A DNA stretch of 64,000 nucleotides, taken from the NCBI GenBank assembly GCA_963727635.1, contig CAVSHP010000010.1, positions 17,528 to 81,527 on the forward strand, in the 5' to 3' direction. A program made the translations under genes and the position numbers. Of this stretch, positions 1 through 8,586 are shown piece by piece. The stretch comes from SZUA-36 sp963727635 (lineage in GTDB: Bacteria > Pseudomonadota > Gammaproteobacteria > Xanthomonadales > SZUA-36). Position 1 is the stretch's first letter; every line of letters starts with the position of its first letter. The notes under the pieces are model-generated. The model ran no database searches and was not told the DNA's origin. It saw nothing but the letters and a program-made list of their open reading frames with translations.

Positions 1-729
1 CGCCAAAATGCGCTGACCGGTGCCTTCAAGGATGTCTTCAGCATGGCTAACCCAGTCTGTCCGGCGCGCTAGCAGACCCGGCCCTGTGACACCTTCAATA
101 CGCGGGTAGCGTGCGGGTATCATCACCATCAGTTTCCCGCCATTGCTCCATGTCACTTCAGCGGGTAACCAGATGAGGTCACGCAGGTCAGTGGGTTCTT
201 CGCTATGCAACTTGCTTACCCGGGACATCGGAACCCAGTAATACTGCCCATTGAACATAAATTCAAATACCGGTCCAAACCGCTGATCGGCGTCCGCCAG
301 CCAGCTAAAGCTTTCACCGTTGATTTTTCCGCTTCGGCTTTCCGCTTTTTCAAAGGCCTGCTCATTGAGCTTGGAAAACAACTCGAATTCACCCCTGGAA
401 AACGCCTGTTGAGCCTCGACCAACAGCGCCACCCACTCTTCAGGTTCACCGAAGATCAAAGGCTTGCTTTTACCTTGAAAAACCGCCTCACGGTGAAGTT
501 CACAATTTATGACGTCACGATAGGCCAACACCATCGGGGCTGCTTCTGAATCCAGTTGCCCGGCTATTTCAAGTTGATTATTGGCGCGTTTCCATTCCCC
601 GTTAACAGCCATTAATTGAAACAGGAACACGCGCAATTTCGCATCGGCCGGTTGCTTCTTTACCTGCTCCTGAAGTGCTTTCTGGGCAGCATGAGGGTCA
701 CCAGCGTGTAATAAAATCTCAGCAGTCAT
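1..729 (-). CDS. tagJ: TagJ/ImpE-family T6SS accessory protein, C-terminus cut by window edge
   Basis: Reading the minus strand from an ATG at 729 gives 243 codons open to the window edge, so about 25-30 C-terminal residues are missing. The N-terminal part is helical and TPR-like ('LLHAGDPHAAQKALQEQV', then 'PADAKLRVFLFQLM'), which is the usual opening of the ImpE/TagJ (SciE) family. A conserved 'FGPVFEFMFNGQYYWVP' block follows. An upstream ATG at 734 reads straight into a stop, so 729 is the start. TagJ is known to bind the TssB/TssC sheath or the ClpV recycling machinery in some T6SSs. It is the last gene visible in the left arm (tssA-B-C-hcp-tagJ); the remaining core genes (tssE, F, G, H and vgrG) are not in this window and probably lie to the left. 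Confidence 0.85.
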   Translation of the reverse strand, partial: MTAEILLHAGDPHAAQKALQEQVKKQPADAKLRVFLFQLMAVNGEWKRANNQLEIAGQLDSEAAPMVLAYRDVINCELHREAVFQGKSKPLIFGEPEEWVALLVEAQQAFSRGEFELFSKLNEQAFEKAESRSGKINGESFSWLADADQRFGPVFEFMFNGQYYWVPMSRVSKLHSEEPTDLRDLIWLPAEVTWSNGGKLMVMIPARYPRIEGVTGPGLLARRTDWVSHAEDILEGTGQRILA

Positions 730-843
730 CGCATATCCTGGTTGCCGGGTCATCCCCGGTAAAGATTGAACTAAACCAAGCTGGGCGACGCATAATTGGC
801 ACCGCCCAGCAAAGGCCTATGACAGAAAACATATAACCCGCTG

Positions 844-1320
844 TTAGCCTTCTTTGGCCTTCGTCAGATCGTACTTGAATTCTTTTTCGGCTTCCAAAGT
901 TCCATCACTGCCCTGGTCCGCAATTAAAACATGGACCTGTGAAAACGACAGGTTGATGGTGTCGTTGGCCTCGTCTGAACCGACGCTTTGTTCAACACCC
1001 ATGACCAGGACGTGTTTCATATAGACTTTCATCCAGACTTCGGGTTCTGCGCTGCCTGTGCTCTTTGTACATTCGATCTTTACTTCATCAAAATGCGTAC
1101 CGTTGAGCATTTTCTTGAACATGGCGATCGTTGCACTGCCTATCGTCGCCTCAAAATGCAAATTTTCAAACTTTGCAATACCGGAAGCCAATCCAATCTG
1201 GTTGCCACCACTCGCTTCCCTGGCGCAATTCCACCCCCAGTTTGTCATCTCTATCCAGCCCTCATGTTGTGCCTTATCGCACGGGCCCGTAACATCTTTA
1301 AACCAAATATATTGTGCCAT
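844..1320 (-). CDS. hcp: Hcp, T6SS inner-tube protein (TssD)
   Basis: 158-residue Hcp family protein that stacks as hexameric rings to form the T6SS tube and is secreted. Visible hallmarks are the N-terminal 'MAQYIWFKDVTGPC', the 'HEGWIEMTNWGW' strand, and the C-terminal 'INLSFSQVHVL' and 'FKYDLTKAKEG' strands, at normal family length. A TTG two codons upstream is possible, but the AGAGGA ribosome-binding site lies 8 nt before the ATG at 1320 and only 2 nt before the TTG, so I use the ATG. It sits about 215 nt after tssC. A hairpin in that gap may let hcp mRNA accumulate separately, as expected for a protein needed in large excess. Confidence 0.96.
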   Translation of the reverse strand: MAQYIWFKDVTGPCDKAQHEGWIEMTNWGWNCAREASGGNQIGLASGIAKFENLHFEATIGSATIAMFKKMLNGTHFDEVKIECTKSTGSAEPEVWMKVYMKHVLVMGVEQSVGSDEANDTINLSFSQVHVLIADQGSDGTLEAEKEFKYDLTKAKEG

Positions 1321-1476
1321 TGTCAACGTCCTCTATAAAAAGTGAGAAAAATATATAAAAACTAATCTGCGTGTATTCGCTGCGGCCAACTCAGACAAAA
1401 GTCGGAAAAAGTCTTCAGCCCTGCGAGTTACAATATTACCTAAACGCTTAATGCATTCATGTGATTCAGCCCACTA

Positions 1477-1506
1477 ACTTTCAGGCTCGAAGCCGTGCCT
1501 GAAAGT
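1477..1506 (-). promoter_or_regulatory. Perfect hairpin between tssC and hcp
   Basis: A 10-bp perfect inverted repeat (ACTTTCAGGC / GCCTGAAAGT) with a 10-nt loop lies about 30 nt after the tssC stop codon. No T-run follows on the minus strand, so it is a weak terminator candidate. A processing or 3'-stabilising hairpin separating tssABC from hcp-tagJ fits better. The structure is seen directly; the role is inferred. Confidence 0.5.
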
Positions 1507-1536
1507 CAATTGCCTACAGCCTCACACGACGCGTCT

Positions 1537-3030
1537 TCACCCCTTGGCTGAAGGTAACTTGGAAACCAAACGCAACGACACGGTCAGGCCTTCCAGTTGA
1601 TAGTGTGGTCTCAGGTAGAATCGGGAACGGTAGTAGCCCGGGTTACTTTCATCTTCCTCAACCACCACTTCGGCAGCTGCCAACGGCTTCCTGGATTTGA
1701 CTTCTTCGCTGGAATTTTTCGGGTCTCCATCGACATATTGCAAAATCCATTTGTTGAGCCAGACTTGCATATCATCCTTCTCTTTGAATGAACCGATCTT
1801 ATCGCGCACGATACATTTCAAATAATGGGCGAAACGACAGGTGGCAAACAAGTAAGGCAACCGTGCGGCCAGGTTGGCATTGGCCGTGGCATCCGGATCT
1901 TCATATTCCTGCGGCTTTTGCAATGATTGCGCGCCAATAAACGCCGCAAAATCAGAGTTCTTCTTGTGAATCAATGGCATAAAACCATTCTTCGCCAATT
2001 CGGCCTCTCTGCGATCACTGATGGCAATTTCGGTGGGGCACTTCATATCCACACCACCATCGTCCGTTGGGAAAGAGTGGGTTGGCAAGCCTTCAACGGC
2101 GCCACCTGATTCTATTCCGCGAATTCTTGAGCACCAGCCATACAATTTGAATGACCTGTTGATATTGGTAGACATGGCAAAAGCCGCATTACACCAGAGG
2201 TAGTTGTTCGAATCGGCATTTTCGGTGTTTTCTTCAAAATCGAATTCATCGACCGGATCAGTCTTCGCGCCATAAGGTGTGCGACCGAGAAAACGCGGCA
2301 TCGCCAAGCCCAAGTAACGGGAGTCATCGGATTCACGCAATGAACGCCACGCGGCATATTCAGGTGTACCAAAAATCTTGGTCAGGTCACGTGGGTTACT
2401 GAGTTCAGCCCATGAATCAAACTGCATGGTTCTTGGTGCAACCGCCGAGATAAACGGTGCATGCATCGCTGCACATATCTGCGCCATCCCTTTCAGTGTC
2501 TCCACATCCTGGGGGCTATGATCAAAATAATAATCACCCGTCAAGCAACCGAAAGGTTCACCACCAAACTGACCGTATTCCGCCTCGTACAACTGCTTGA
2601 AGAGCGGACTCTGGTCCCAGGCTGTACCCTTGTATTTCTTCAGAGTTTTGTGCAATTCGTTCTTGGAAATGCTCAGCACCTTGATTTTCAGTGATTCGTC
2701 GGTTTCGGTATTGTTGACCATGTAAGAGAGTCCGCGCCATGCGCTTTCCAATTGCTGGAAATCTGGATGGTGCATGATCTTGTTCACCTGTTCGGTCAAC
2801 TTCTGGTCGATTTGCGCTATCAACGACTGGATGGAAGCAATCGCATCCTCGGAAACAATCGCGGTATCTTTGAGTACATACTCTGCGAGGGTTTCGACTG
2901 CCGAATTGATTTCTTCCCGGGCACGATTACTCTTGGGTTTGAACTCCTGGTTTAGCAGTGCAGCAAAATCACTGGTTTCAACGACCGCTGCCTCTGCCTT
3001 TTGTCCTGAGACTTTCTGTTCTTCAGCCAT
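1537..3030 (-). CDS. tssC: TssC (VipB/ImpD), large T6SS sheath subunit
   Basis: 497-residue EvpB/TssC family protein, full length for the family. With TssB it builds the contractile sheath around the Hcp tube. The acidic, variable N-terminus (about residues 1-45) is followed by the family core: 'HPDFQQLESAWRGLSYMV', 'GEPFGCLTGDYYFDHSPQDVE', 'FISAVAPRTMQFDSW', and a C-terminal 'NPGYYRSRFYLRPHYQLEGL' ending about 15 residues later. It starts 2 nt after the tssB stop, so the two are probably translationally coupled and made in matched amounts. No frame disruption. Confidence 0.98.
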   Translation of the reverse strand: MAEEQKVSGQKAEAAVVETSDFAALLNQEFKPKSNRAREEINSAVETLAEYVLKDTAIVSEDAIASIQSLIAQIDQKLTEQVNKIMHHPDFQQLESAWRGLSYMVNNTETDESLKIKVLSISKNELHKTLKKYKGTAWDQSPLFKQLYEAEYGQFGGEPFGCLTGDYYFDHSPQDVETLKGMAQICAAMHAPFISAVAPRTMQFDSWAELSNPRDLTKIFGTPEYAAWRSLRESDDSRYLGLAMPRFLGRTPYGAKTDPVDEFDFEENTENADSNNYLWCNAAFAMSTNINRSFKLYGWCSRIRGIESGGAVEGLPTHSFPTDDGGVDMKCPTEIAISDRREAELAKNGFMPLIHKKNSDFAAFIGAQSLQKPQEYEDPDATANANLAARLPYLFATCRFAHYLKCIVRDKIGSFKEKDDMQVWLNKWILQYVDGDPKNSSEEVKSRKPLAAAEVVVEEDESNPGYYRSRFYLRPHYQLEGLTVSLRLVSKLPSAKG

Positions 3031-3032
3031 GA

Positions 3033-3557
3033 TTATTTCTCACCTTCATCATTTGAGCCATCATCAGGTTTCGGTGCTGCTACCAGGGACTGCAAAAGCG
3101 CCGGGTCCTTGATGGCATTCGCAATCAACTCCTCGGCACCGGTCTTGCCATCCATGTAGGTCACAAGATTACTTAACTGCGTACGTGCTTCGAGCAGTTT
3201 GCTCAGTGAATCAACTTTTCTGGCTACCGCGGCAGGTGAAAAATCGTCCATGCTTTCGAATGTCAGGTCAACGTTCAATTGGCCTTCACCGGTAAGGGTG
3301 TTGTCGACGCGAAATGCTGCACGTGGTTTCATTGCTTTCATACGATCATCGAAGTTATCGATGTCGAACTCGAGAAATTTACGCTCTGCAATCGGTGCCT
3401 GTGGCTCGGCAGGTTTACCAGCAAGATCAGCCATAACGCCCTGTACAAATGGCAAGTGGACCTTTTTTTCCGATCCGTAGAGTTCTACGTCGTATTCGAT
3501 TTGAACGCGTGGCGCGCGATTTCGTGCGATAAATTTTTGACTACTTCCAGAACCCAT
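3033..3557 (-). CDS. tssB: TssB (VipA/ImpB), small T6SS sheath subunit
   Basis: 174-residue TssB family protein. The N-terminal 'GSSQKFIARNRAPRVQIEYDVE' and 'KKVHLPFVQGVMADLAG' segments are diagnostic, followed by the 'FDDRMKAMKPRAAFRVDN' block and a helical C-terminus carrying the interface that locks to TssC. The start ATG at 3557 has a clear AGGAGA ribosome-binding site about 8 nt upstream. It lies between tssA (93 nt upstream) and tssC (2 nt downstream) on the minus strand. Confidence 0.98.
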   Translation of the reverse strand: MGSGSSQKFIARNRAPRVQIEYDVELYGSEKKVHLPFVQGVMADLAGKPAEPQAPIAERKFLEFDIDNFDDRMKAMKPRAAFRVDNTLTGEGQLNVDLTFESMDDFSPAAVARKVDSLSKLLEARTQLSNLVTYMDGKTGAEELIANAIKDPALLQSLVAAPKPDDGSNDEGEK

Positions 3558-3649
3558 TATTAATCTCCTGACTTAAGTTCATTATTAAAATAACATAGTG
3601 TTATTACGCTTTTGCTAACTCTGACGCTTACTTGAAATACTTGCTCCTG

Positions 3650-4684
3650 CTAATCCGTGTTACCGCTGACCAACTGCACCTGTGGGACACCGTCTGGGGC
3701 CAGGTCCTCCATGATTTCAACAAATGACTTGGGCACAAGACGTTGCGCCCTCCGCATTAACAGGGGGATAGGACTTGATGGTTCATGACTGGTGTAATAA
3801 TCACATATCTTGTCAATCATATTTATTACATCGGCACGGCTATTGATAGCTCCACTCATATTCGCACCACCCACGGTAACGGTTGAACCCTGCTCTTGGG
3901 CATCGGTAATACCTTCGGAAATGTCCTCATCGACTGCTGCGGCCGCGGCTGGCGCATATTTGTTTACAGCCTGACGAATTTCATCCAAAACTCTCAAGAT
4001 CTCATCAAAGTCAAGTGCGGGCGCATTCGGGGCCAATTGGCTGCAAAGTGCAGTGGTACGCTTCAGTTGCGCAATTGAGCCTCGTACACCCTCGCCCAGC
4101 GAACTTATTGTTTCGACATCGGCATTGCCAAATGCCCCCTGTATCAATCCTATATCCTGAGCCTTTTCATCGCCAACCGGTTTCGTCTTGCCTTCAGCCA
4201 GTTCGATGTCCCGCAGTGAAAATGCCCCAAGCCCCTTGACTTCAAGCAGCGGGGCCCTTTCGAGTCCAAAACTGACCATTTCGTAGTTATTCAGGATTTG
4301 TAGGCAATTCAAGCGCATGGTTGGGTCGTTATCATCATCGGCATCCAGATTGGGATAGATACTGTCCCAAAATACTTCGATGCAGGTATTAAGCGATTCC
4401 AGCGAGTCGCTGAATGCTTTCAGACCTTTCAAACTCAAATCCGCGAGAGCCCCATAGGTCAGCACCCGCAGGTCGCGCGTGCGTTTATTCAGGTTGTCGA
4501 CCTGCTCGGATACACCTTTCCAGTCAGGACCGGTGCCGGGTATGATGGTATCGCCGAATTCCTGCTCATCGGTCGTCTGCATCATGACTTCCATTTCCTG
4601 GAACACGGGATCATATTCCAGGTCTTCACCACAAGGTAAATCTTCGGATATTGGCTGGCTTAGCTCTTCAGCCGAAAGTCGCAT
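3650..4684 (-). CDS. tssA: TssA (ImpA), T6SS baseplate/sheath-cap protein
   Basis: 344-residue ImpA/TssA family protein. The family N-domain is clear: 'LSQPISEDLPCGEDLEYDP.F' with 'PDWKGVSEQVDNLNKRTRDLRV' and 'LEVFWDSIYPNLDADDDND'-like segments within residues 10-130. A middle region rich in charge and Ala (about 230-270) separates it from the C-terminal oligomerisation helix bundle ('RADVINMIDKICDYYTSHEP', 'PIPLLMRRAQRLV'), which suggests the short-type TssA with a dodecameric C-terminus. It is the first gene of the minus arm and so probably defines the promoter for tssABC-hcp-tagJ within 4685-5084. Confidence 0.96.
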   Translation of the reverse strand: MRLSAEELSQPISEDLPCGEDLEYDPVFQEMEVMMQTTDEQEFGDTIIPGTGPDWKGVSEQVDNLNKRTRDLRVLTYGALADLSLKGLKAFSDSLESLNTCIEVFWDSIYPNLDADDDNDPTMRLNCLQILNNYEMVSFGLERAPLLEVKGLGAFSLRDIELAEGKTKPVGDEKAQDIGLIQGAFGNADVETISSLGEGVRGSIAQLKRTTALCSQLAPNAPALDFDEILRVLDEIRQAVNKYAPAAAAAVDEDISEGITDAQEQGSTVTVGGANMSGAINSRADVINMIDKICDYYTSHEPSSPIPLLMRRAQRLVPKSFVEIMEDLAPDGVPQVQLVSGNTD

Positions 4685-5084
4685 TCATTCCCTCCCAGTT
4701 TAATAATTGCCACCAAACCCCGACAAAAACCTAGCCGTGCAATAATCCAAGCCTGGTTGGAATATTACACATTGGGTCTGGAGCATTTACTGTTCGTAAT
4801 TTAATGTTTACAAGATTATATTGATATCGTCTATAGAGTATAGTGTAAATTCAGTAGGGCGCAACATACTAAAACATCATGGGTGTCAGCAAGTATCAGG
4901 ACTAATTGATAAGGCCTTGATTCAAGATATTTTTTTATGCCTATTATGTGATCATCCCAGACACCAAAACCGCCTTAGACAATGCAATTGATAATTAATA
5001 ACCGTCATTTCAGTTGAGGAGCAAACCATCCGTGCTATGCTTTTGTTTTACCAACCAGGGAAACAACCTGGAGACTGATTAGCG
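4685..5084. promoter_or_regulatory. Divergent intergenic region between the two T6SS arms
   Basis: A 400-bp A+T-rich gap separates tssA (minus) from tagH (plus), so promoters for both arms must lie here. A loose sigma70-like pair (TTACAA ... TATAGA, about 18-nt spacing, near 4809-4840) can be drawn, but I would not rely on it. I looked for a GG-N10-GC sigma54 element and did not find a convincing one. No small ORF with a ribosome-binding site is evident. Confidence 0.4.
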
Positions 5085-6724
5085 ATGTCATTAAGCTTAA
5101 AAATTACCAGTTACCAACGTCTCACTCCAAACCAGCAGTCGGTGTATCAGGCCGAGTCCGATTCGTTTACGATTGGTAGAAACCATGAAAACGACTGGGC
5201 CATTCCCGACCCGCAGACGATTTCTTTCCGGTGTGCATTGCCGCATTCACAAAACGGGTAATGACTACTTTATAACCGACACGAGCACCAACGGTGTGTT
5301 CATGAACGGTTCCGAAACCCGATTGAACCGGAATGAACCGGTTGCACTCAATCCCGGTGACAAGTTCAGGATCGGAGACTACGAATTCGAGGTCATCATT
5401 GAAGACGATTCACTGGCGGGCAATCCGCTCACCAGCAATGAAGAAACGATGATCGGCGCCGACCCCTTTGACGACCCATTTCCCGCCCCGGGAACAGCCG
5501 GTCAGTCCGAACCGTTTTCGCATGCCGATCCATTTGAGGATGACCCGTTTGCCGAACCGGTTCCGGACAAGCACGTATCGGATGATGATAATGATTTCAT
5601 GAGCGACCTGGAAAAGCCGCTCTCTTCGCTGGGTGATAATCCACTCGCAGGTCATGTCAGCATTGACAGCCTGATGGGTTTTGACGATGACATCGGATTT
5701 GGAGGAAAAGGACTCCGCGGAGAAGTTGGAGCAACGCCGCACGCCACTTCGTGAGGCGTTCAAACCTTCAGGTCTGGGCGGTGCATCCTCGCCTCCCCCT
5801 GCGTCTTCGCCTCCTGCCGGGAAAACGGGTGGGTCTGACACTTTCCAGTCAGCATTTCCCGACGAGTTTCCGGATGACTGGGATGAGACGACCGGTATGC
5901 TCAAGATACCGCAGAAAGACGACCCGTTTGATTCCGACGGTGATGGCATCCCGGATGACTGGGACGAAACAACCGGTATGCTCAAGGCCCCCGCGCCACC
6001 CGAACCACCCAAGGAGACTGCTGCCGCACCACCTGCCGCACCACCTGCCCCACCACCAGTCGCGAGAAAGGCGGAGCCACCACCTCCGGTTCAAGCGCCC
6101 ACCGCCCCAACGGCACCAGCTCAGGGCGGCAACGCCATGGCCGCGTTCGCCCGTGGCGCGGGTCTGGAATTGAGCCAGATCAGCGGCTTCGAGCAGGATG
6201 TCCTGTTTGAGCAGGTCGGCAGAATGCTCATCGGTTTCACCGAAGGTCTGATCCAGACGCTGGGTGGGCGTACGCATATTAAAAGCGAGTTCAGACTGGA
6301 TCAGACCATGATCCGTCCGGCGGAGAACAATCCGTTCAAGTTTTCCACTTCCAAGACCCGGACCCTGCTGCAGTTGCTGAGCAAGAAAGACCCGGCCTAT
6401 AAAAGTGGTGTCAACGCCATCAGTGAGGGTTTTGACGACGTCAACGCGCACCAGATGGCGGTGATCGCGGGAATGGAGGCGGCATTGCAGGACATCCTTG
6501 CCCGCTTCAATCCGAAAACACTTGAAATGAGAATCGTTTCAGACTCAATATTGGACAACATCATGCCCGGTGGGAAAAAAGCCAAATACTGGGATATATT
6601 TAAACTACTGTTTGATGAAATTGCAGGCGAAGCGGAAGACAATTTTCAACAATTGTTCGGCAAAGAGTTTTCCCGCGCCTACGAAGAACAACTAAGCCGC
6701 CTGAAACAAGCACGCAAGGAGTAA
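5085..6724 (+). CDS. tagH: TagH: FHA-domain T6SS regulator, split by two frame breaks
   Basis: The T6SS FHA protein, which in characterised systems is the phospho-threonine reader acted on by PpkA and PppA. Starting at ATG 5085 ('MSLSLKITSYQRLTPNQQ'), the FHA domain contains 'FTIGRNHENDW' and then, after a frame break, 'VHCRIHKTGNDYFITDTSTNGVFMN'. Break 1 is an extra T near 5227 ('ATTTCTTTCC'); break 2 is an extra G near 5710 ('GGAAAAGGAC'). Removing both gives one protein of about 546 residues. After the FHA come repeated acidic 'DPF' segments, a duplicated 'PDDWDETTGMLK' unit with a DSDGDGIPDD calcium-loop-like linker, a Pro/Ala-rich hinge, and the TagH C-terminal domain ('FARGAGLELSQISGF' to the end). 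Neighbours tssJKLM follow directly. The breaks look like sequencing insertions, not programmed shifts. Confidence 0.85.
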
Positions 6725-6728
6725 TGAA

Positions 6729-7226
6729 ATGAAACCATCGAAGTCCACGAATAAATCGGTATTCCATTCGATAATGATCGGTCTGTTGACCGTTGCCATG
6801 ATGGGATTGCTCAGTGCCTGCGCCGGCGGCCCACCCAAACGCGAGGCACTGGGAATACAAATCAGCGCCACTGCCGATGTCAACCCGGATATGCAGGGCC
6901 GGCCATCCCCTATTATTCTGCATATTATGGAGCTCAACTCGACTGAACAGTTTAACCGCCTTGACTACATGGGGCTTACCCAACCTTCAGGTGCGGCACT
7001 GGGTCCGGAATTGCTGGGCAAGAGCCAGATGGTTCTGCAACCCGGCGAAAGCAAGACGTTGCCGTTGGAACTCAACCCAATGACCACCGTCATCGGACTC
7101 GTTGCCGGCTACCGGGATATTGATAATGCTGCCTGGCGTAAAACCGTGCCGATCACACAGGGCACAACCAAGAGTATCAACATCACGCTTGGGCAGACAC
7201 AGATCATCACCACCGTTGCAAACTAG
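6729..7226 (+). CDS. tssJ: TssJ, T6SS outer-membrane lipoprotein
   Basis: 165-residue lipoprotein. A signal peptide (hydrophobic 'SIMIGLLTVAMMGLL') ends in the lipobox LSAC, with the acylated Cys near residue 31. The mature part is a transthyretin-like beta-sandwich as in TssJ/VasD, with the recognisable 'QGRPSPIILHIMELNSTEQF' strand and 'LQPGESKTLPLELNP' segment. TssJ anchors the TssM periplasmic domain to the outer membrane in the membrane complex. It starts 5 nt after tagH ends. Confidence 0.93.
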   Translation: MKPSKSTNKSVFHSIMIGLLTVAMMGLLSACAGGPPKREALGIQISATADVNPDMQGRPSPIILHIMELNSTEQFNRLDYMGLTQPSGAALGPELLGKSQMVLQPGESKTLPLELNPMTTVIGLVAGYRDIDNAAWRKTVPITQGTTKSINITLGQTQIITTVAN

Positions 7227-7240
7227 GACGCAAATCCCCC

Positions 7241-8581
7241 ATGTCATGGACTTCAAAAATAATCTGGTCAGAGGGCATGTTCCTGAGACCGCAGCACTTC
7301 CAGCAAAACGACCGTTATTTCGAGTCACTGATCGAGCAGCGGTGCAGTCCCATGCGCCCCTACTCATGGGGTATTGAGGAGTTACAGATCAATCAGGAAG
7401 CGCTGAGCCTCGGTAAGATCGAAATTGAAAAATGCAAGGCAATTCTGCCGGATGGAACGACGATCAATATTCCCTTCGCCGATGCCCCGCCCTTGCCGAT
7501 CGAACCGGACAAGAACACCAAGGATGAAAACGTCTATCTGTGTCTCCTGGAAAGAAGACCCAATGCCACCGAGGTAAGCAGACAGGACGATAGCGATCAC
7601 GCCGCGCGCTACGGGATAGAAATCAGTGAAGTACGCGATGCCAGCCTGCCGGAAGACTCCAACGCACCCATTGAACTTGGACGGAAAAACCTGGCCATAC
7701 TGACCCAGAGTGATGAACGCACCGAATATGCCTGCATAGGTATTGGCCGGATTATCGAAGTCCGCAGCGACAAGCGGGTGGTGCTGGAAGATTCATTTAT
7801 CCCATCCAGCGTGGATTGCCAGAACAATCGGCAACTTAAAGGTTATATAAAAGAGGTACAGGGTCTGCTGAAGCAACGTGCCGAGGCAATCGCGGTGCGA
7901 CTGGGAAGCGACGGCAAAGGCGGTGGCACTGCACAGGTCGAGGATTACATGCTGCTGCAACTGATCAACGGTTATGAACCGGTCTTTGCACACATGGAAA
8001 ACCTGCCCGCCCTTCACCCGGAGGCGTTGTTTCAAAAGTGTCTGCAACTGGCCGGTGAACTGGCCACGTTTACCACCAATAACAACCGTCCGACCGGACT
8101 GCCCAAATACCAGCACACCAACCTGTCTAAGACGTTTATCGCCATGATGGGCGAATTAAGACGCTCGCTCGGCGTGGTTTTCGAGCACAGCGCCCAGCAG
8201 ATACCATTCAAACATTATGCAAAGGTAGGCATCCATCTCGCCGTAATCAGCGACAATTCGTTGCTCAGCAACGCAGTATTCGTGATTGCGGTCAAAGCGG
8301 ATATGCCAACCGAAAAATTACGTTCACAGTTTCCACTACAAGCCAAGCTCGGCCCCAAGGAAGTCATGAAGCAATTGATTCAGTCGCAATTGCCGGGAAT
8401 TGAGCTCGAACCATTATCAGTGGCGCCACGGCAAATACCGTTCCATTCCGGGTTTTCCTATTTTGAACTGAACAAGCGCGGTGATATGTGGAAACAAATG
8501 TCTTCGTCAGCCGGTCTGGGTTTGCACCCGGGTGGCACCTACCCCGGACTTGAACTCGAACTCTGGGCCATTAGAGGTTAA
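7241..8581 (+). CDS. tssK: TssK, T6SS baseplate-membrane adaptor
   Basis: 446 residues, normal for TssK (ImpJ/VasE). Diagnostic N-terminus 'VIWSEGMFLRPQHFQQNDRYFE' type (here 'IIWSEGMFLRPQHFQQND'), a 'RPYSWGI' turn shortly after, and the C-terminal 'VAPRQIPFHSGFSYFEL' block, followed by a 'LELWAIRG' end. TssK trimers link the baseplate wedge (TssEFG) to TssL/TssM. Intact, within the tssJKLM operon. Confidence 0.97.
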   Translation: MSWTSKIIWSEGMFLRPQHFQQNDRYFESLIEQRCSPMRPYSWGIEELQINQEALSLGKIEIEKCKAILPDGTTINIPFADAPPLPIEPDKNTKDENVYLCLLERRPNATEVSRQDDSDHAARYGIEISEVRDASLPEDSNAPIELGRKNLAILTQSDERTEYACIGIGRIIEVRSDKRVVLEDSFIPSSVDCQNNRQLKGYIKEVQGLLKQRAEAIAVRLGSDGKGGGTAQVEDYMLLQLINGYEPVFAHMENLPALHPEALFQKCLQLAGELATFTTNNNRPTGLPKYQHTNLSKTFIAMMGELRRSLGVVFEHSAQQIPFKHYAKVGIHLAVISDNSLLSNAVFVIAVKADMPTEKLRSQFPLQAKLGPKEVMKQLIQSQLPGIELEPLSVAPRQIPFHSGFSYFELNKRGDMWKQMSSSAGLGLHPGGTYPGLELELWAIRG

Positions 8582-8586
8582 TCAGC

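Noticed and set aside
4685..5084. Sigma54 promoter for the T6SS arms
   Set aside because: Scanned by eye for GG-N10-GC spacing and found no convincing match on either strand.
5410..6012. Minus-strand 200-aa ORFs across tagH (also 5849-6451)
   Set aside because: Antisense shadows of the Pro/Ala- and Asp-rich linker, without ribosome-binding site or family signature.
5085..6724. Programmed ribosomal frameshifting in tagH
   Set aside because: Two shifts would be needed in one gene, no slippery heptamer with a downstream structure is evident, and the same kind of extra base appears in many unrelated genes here.
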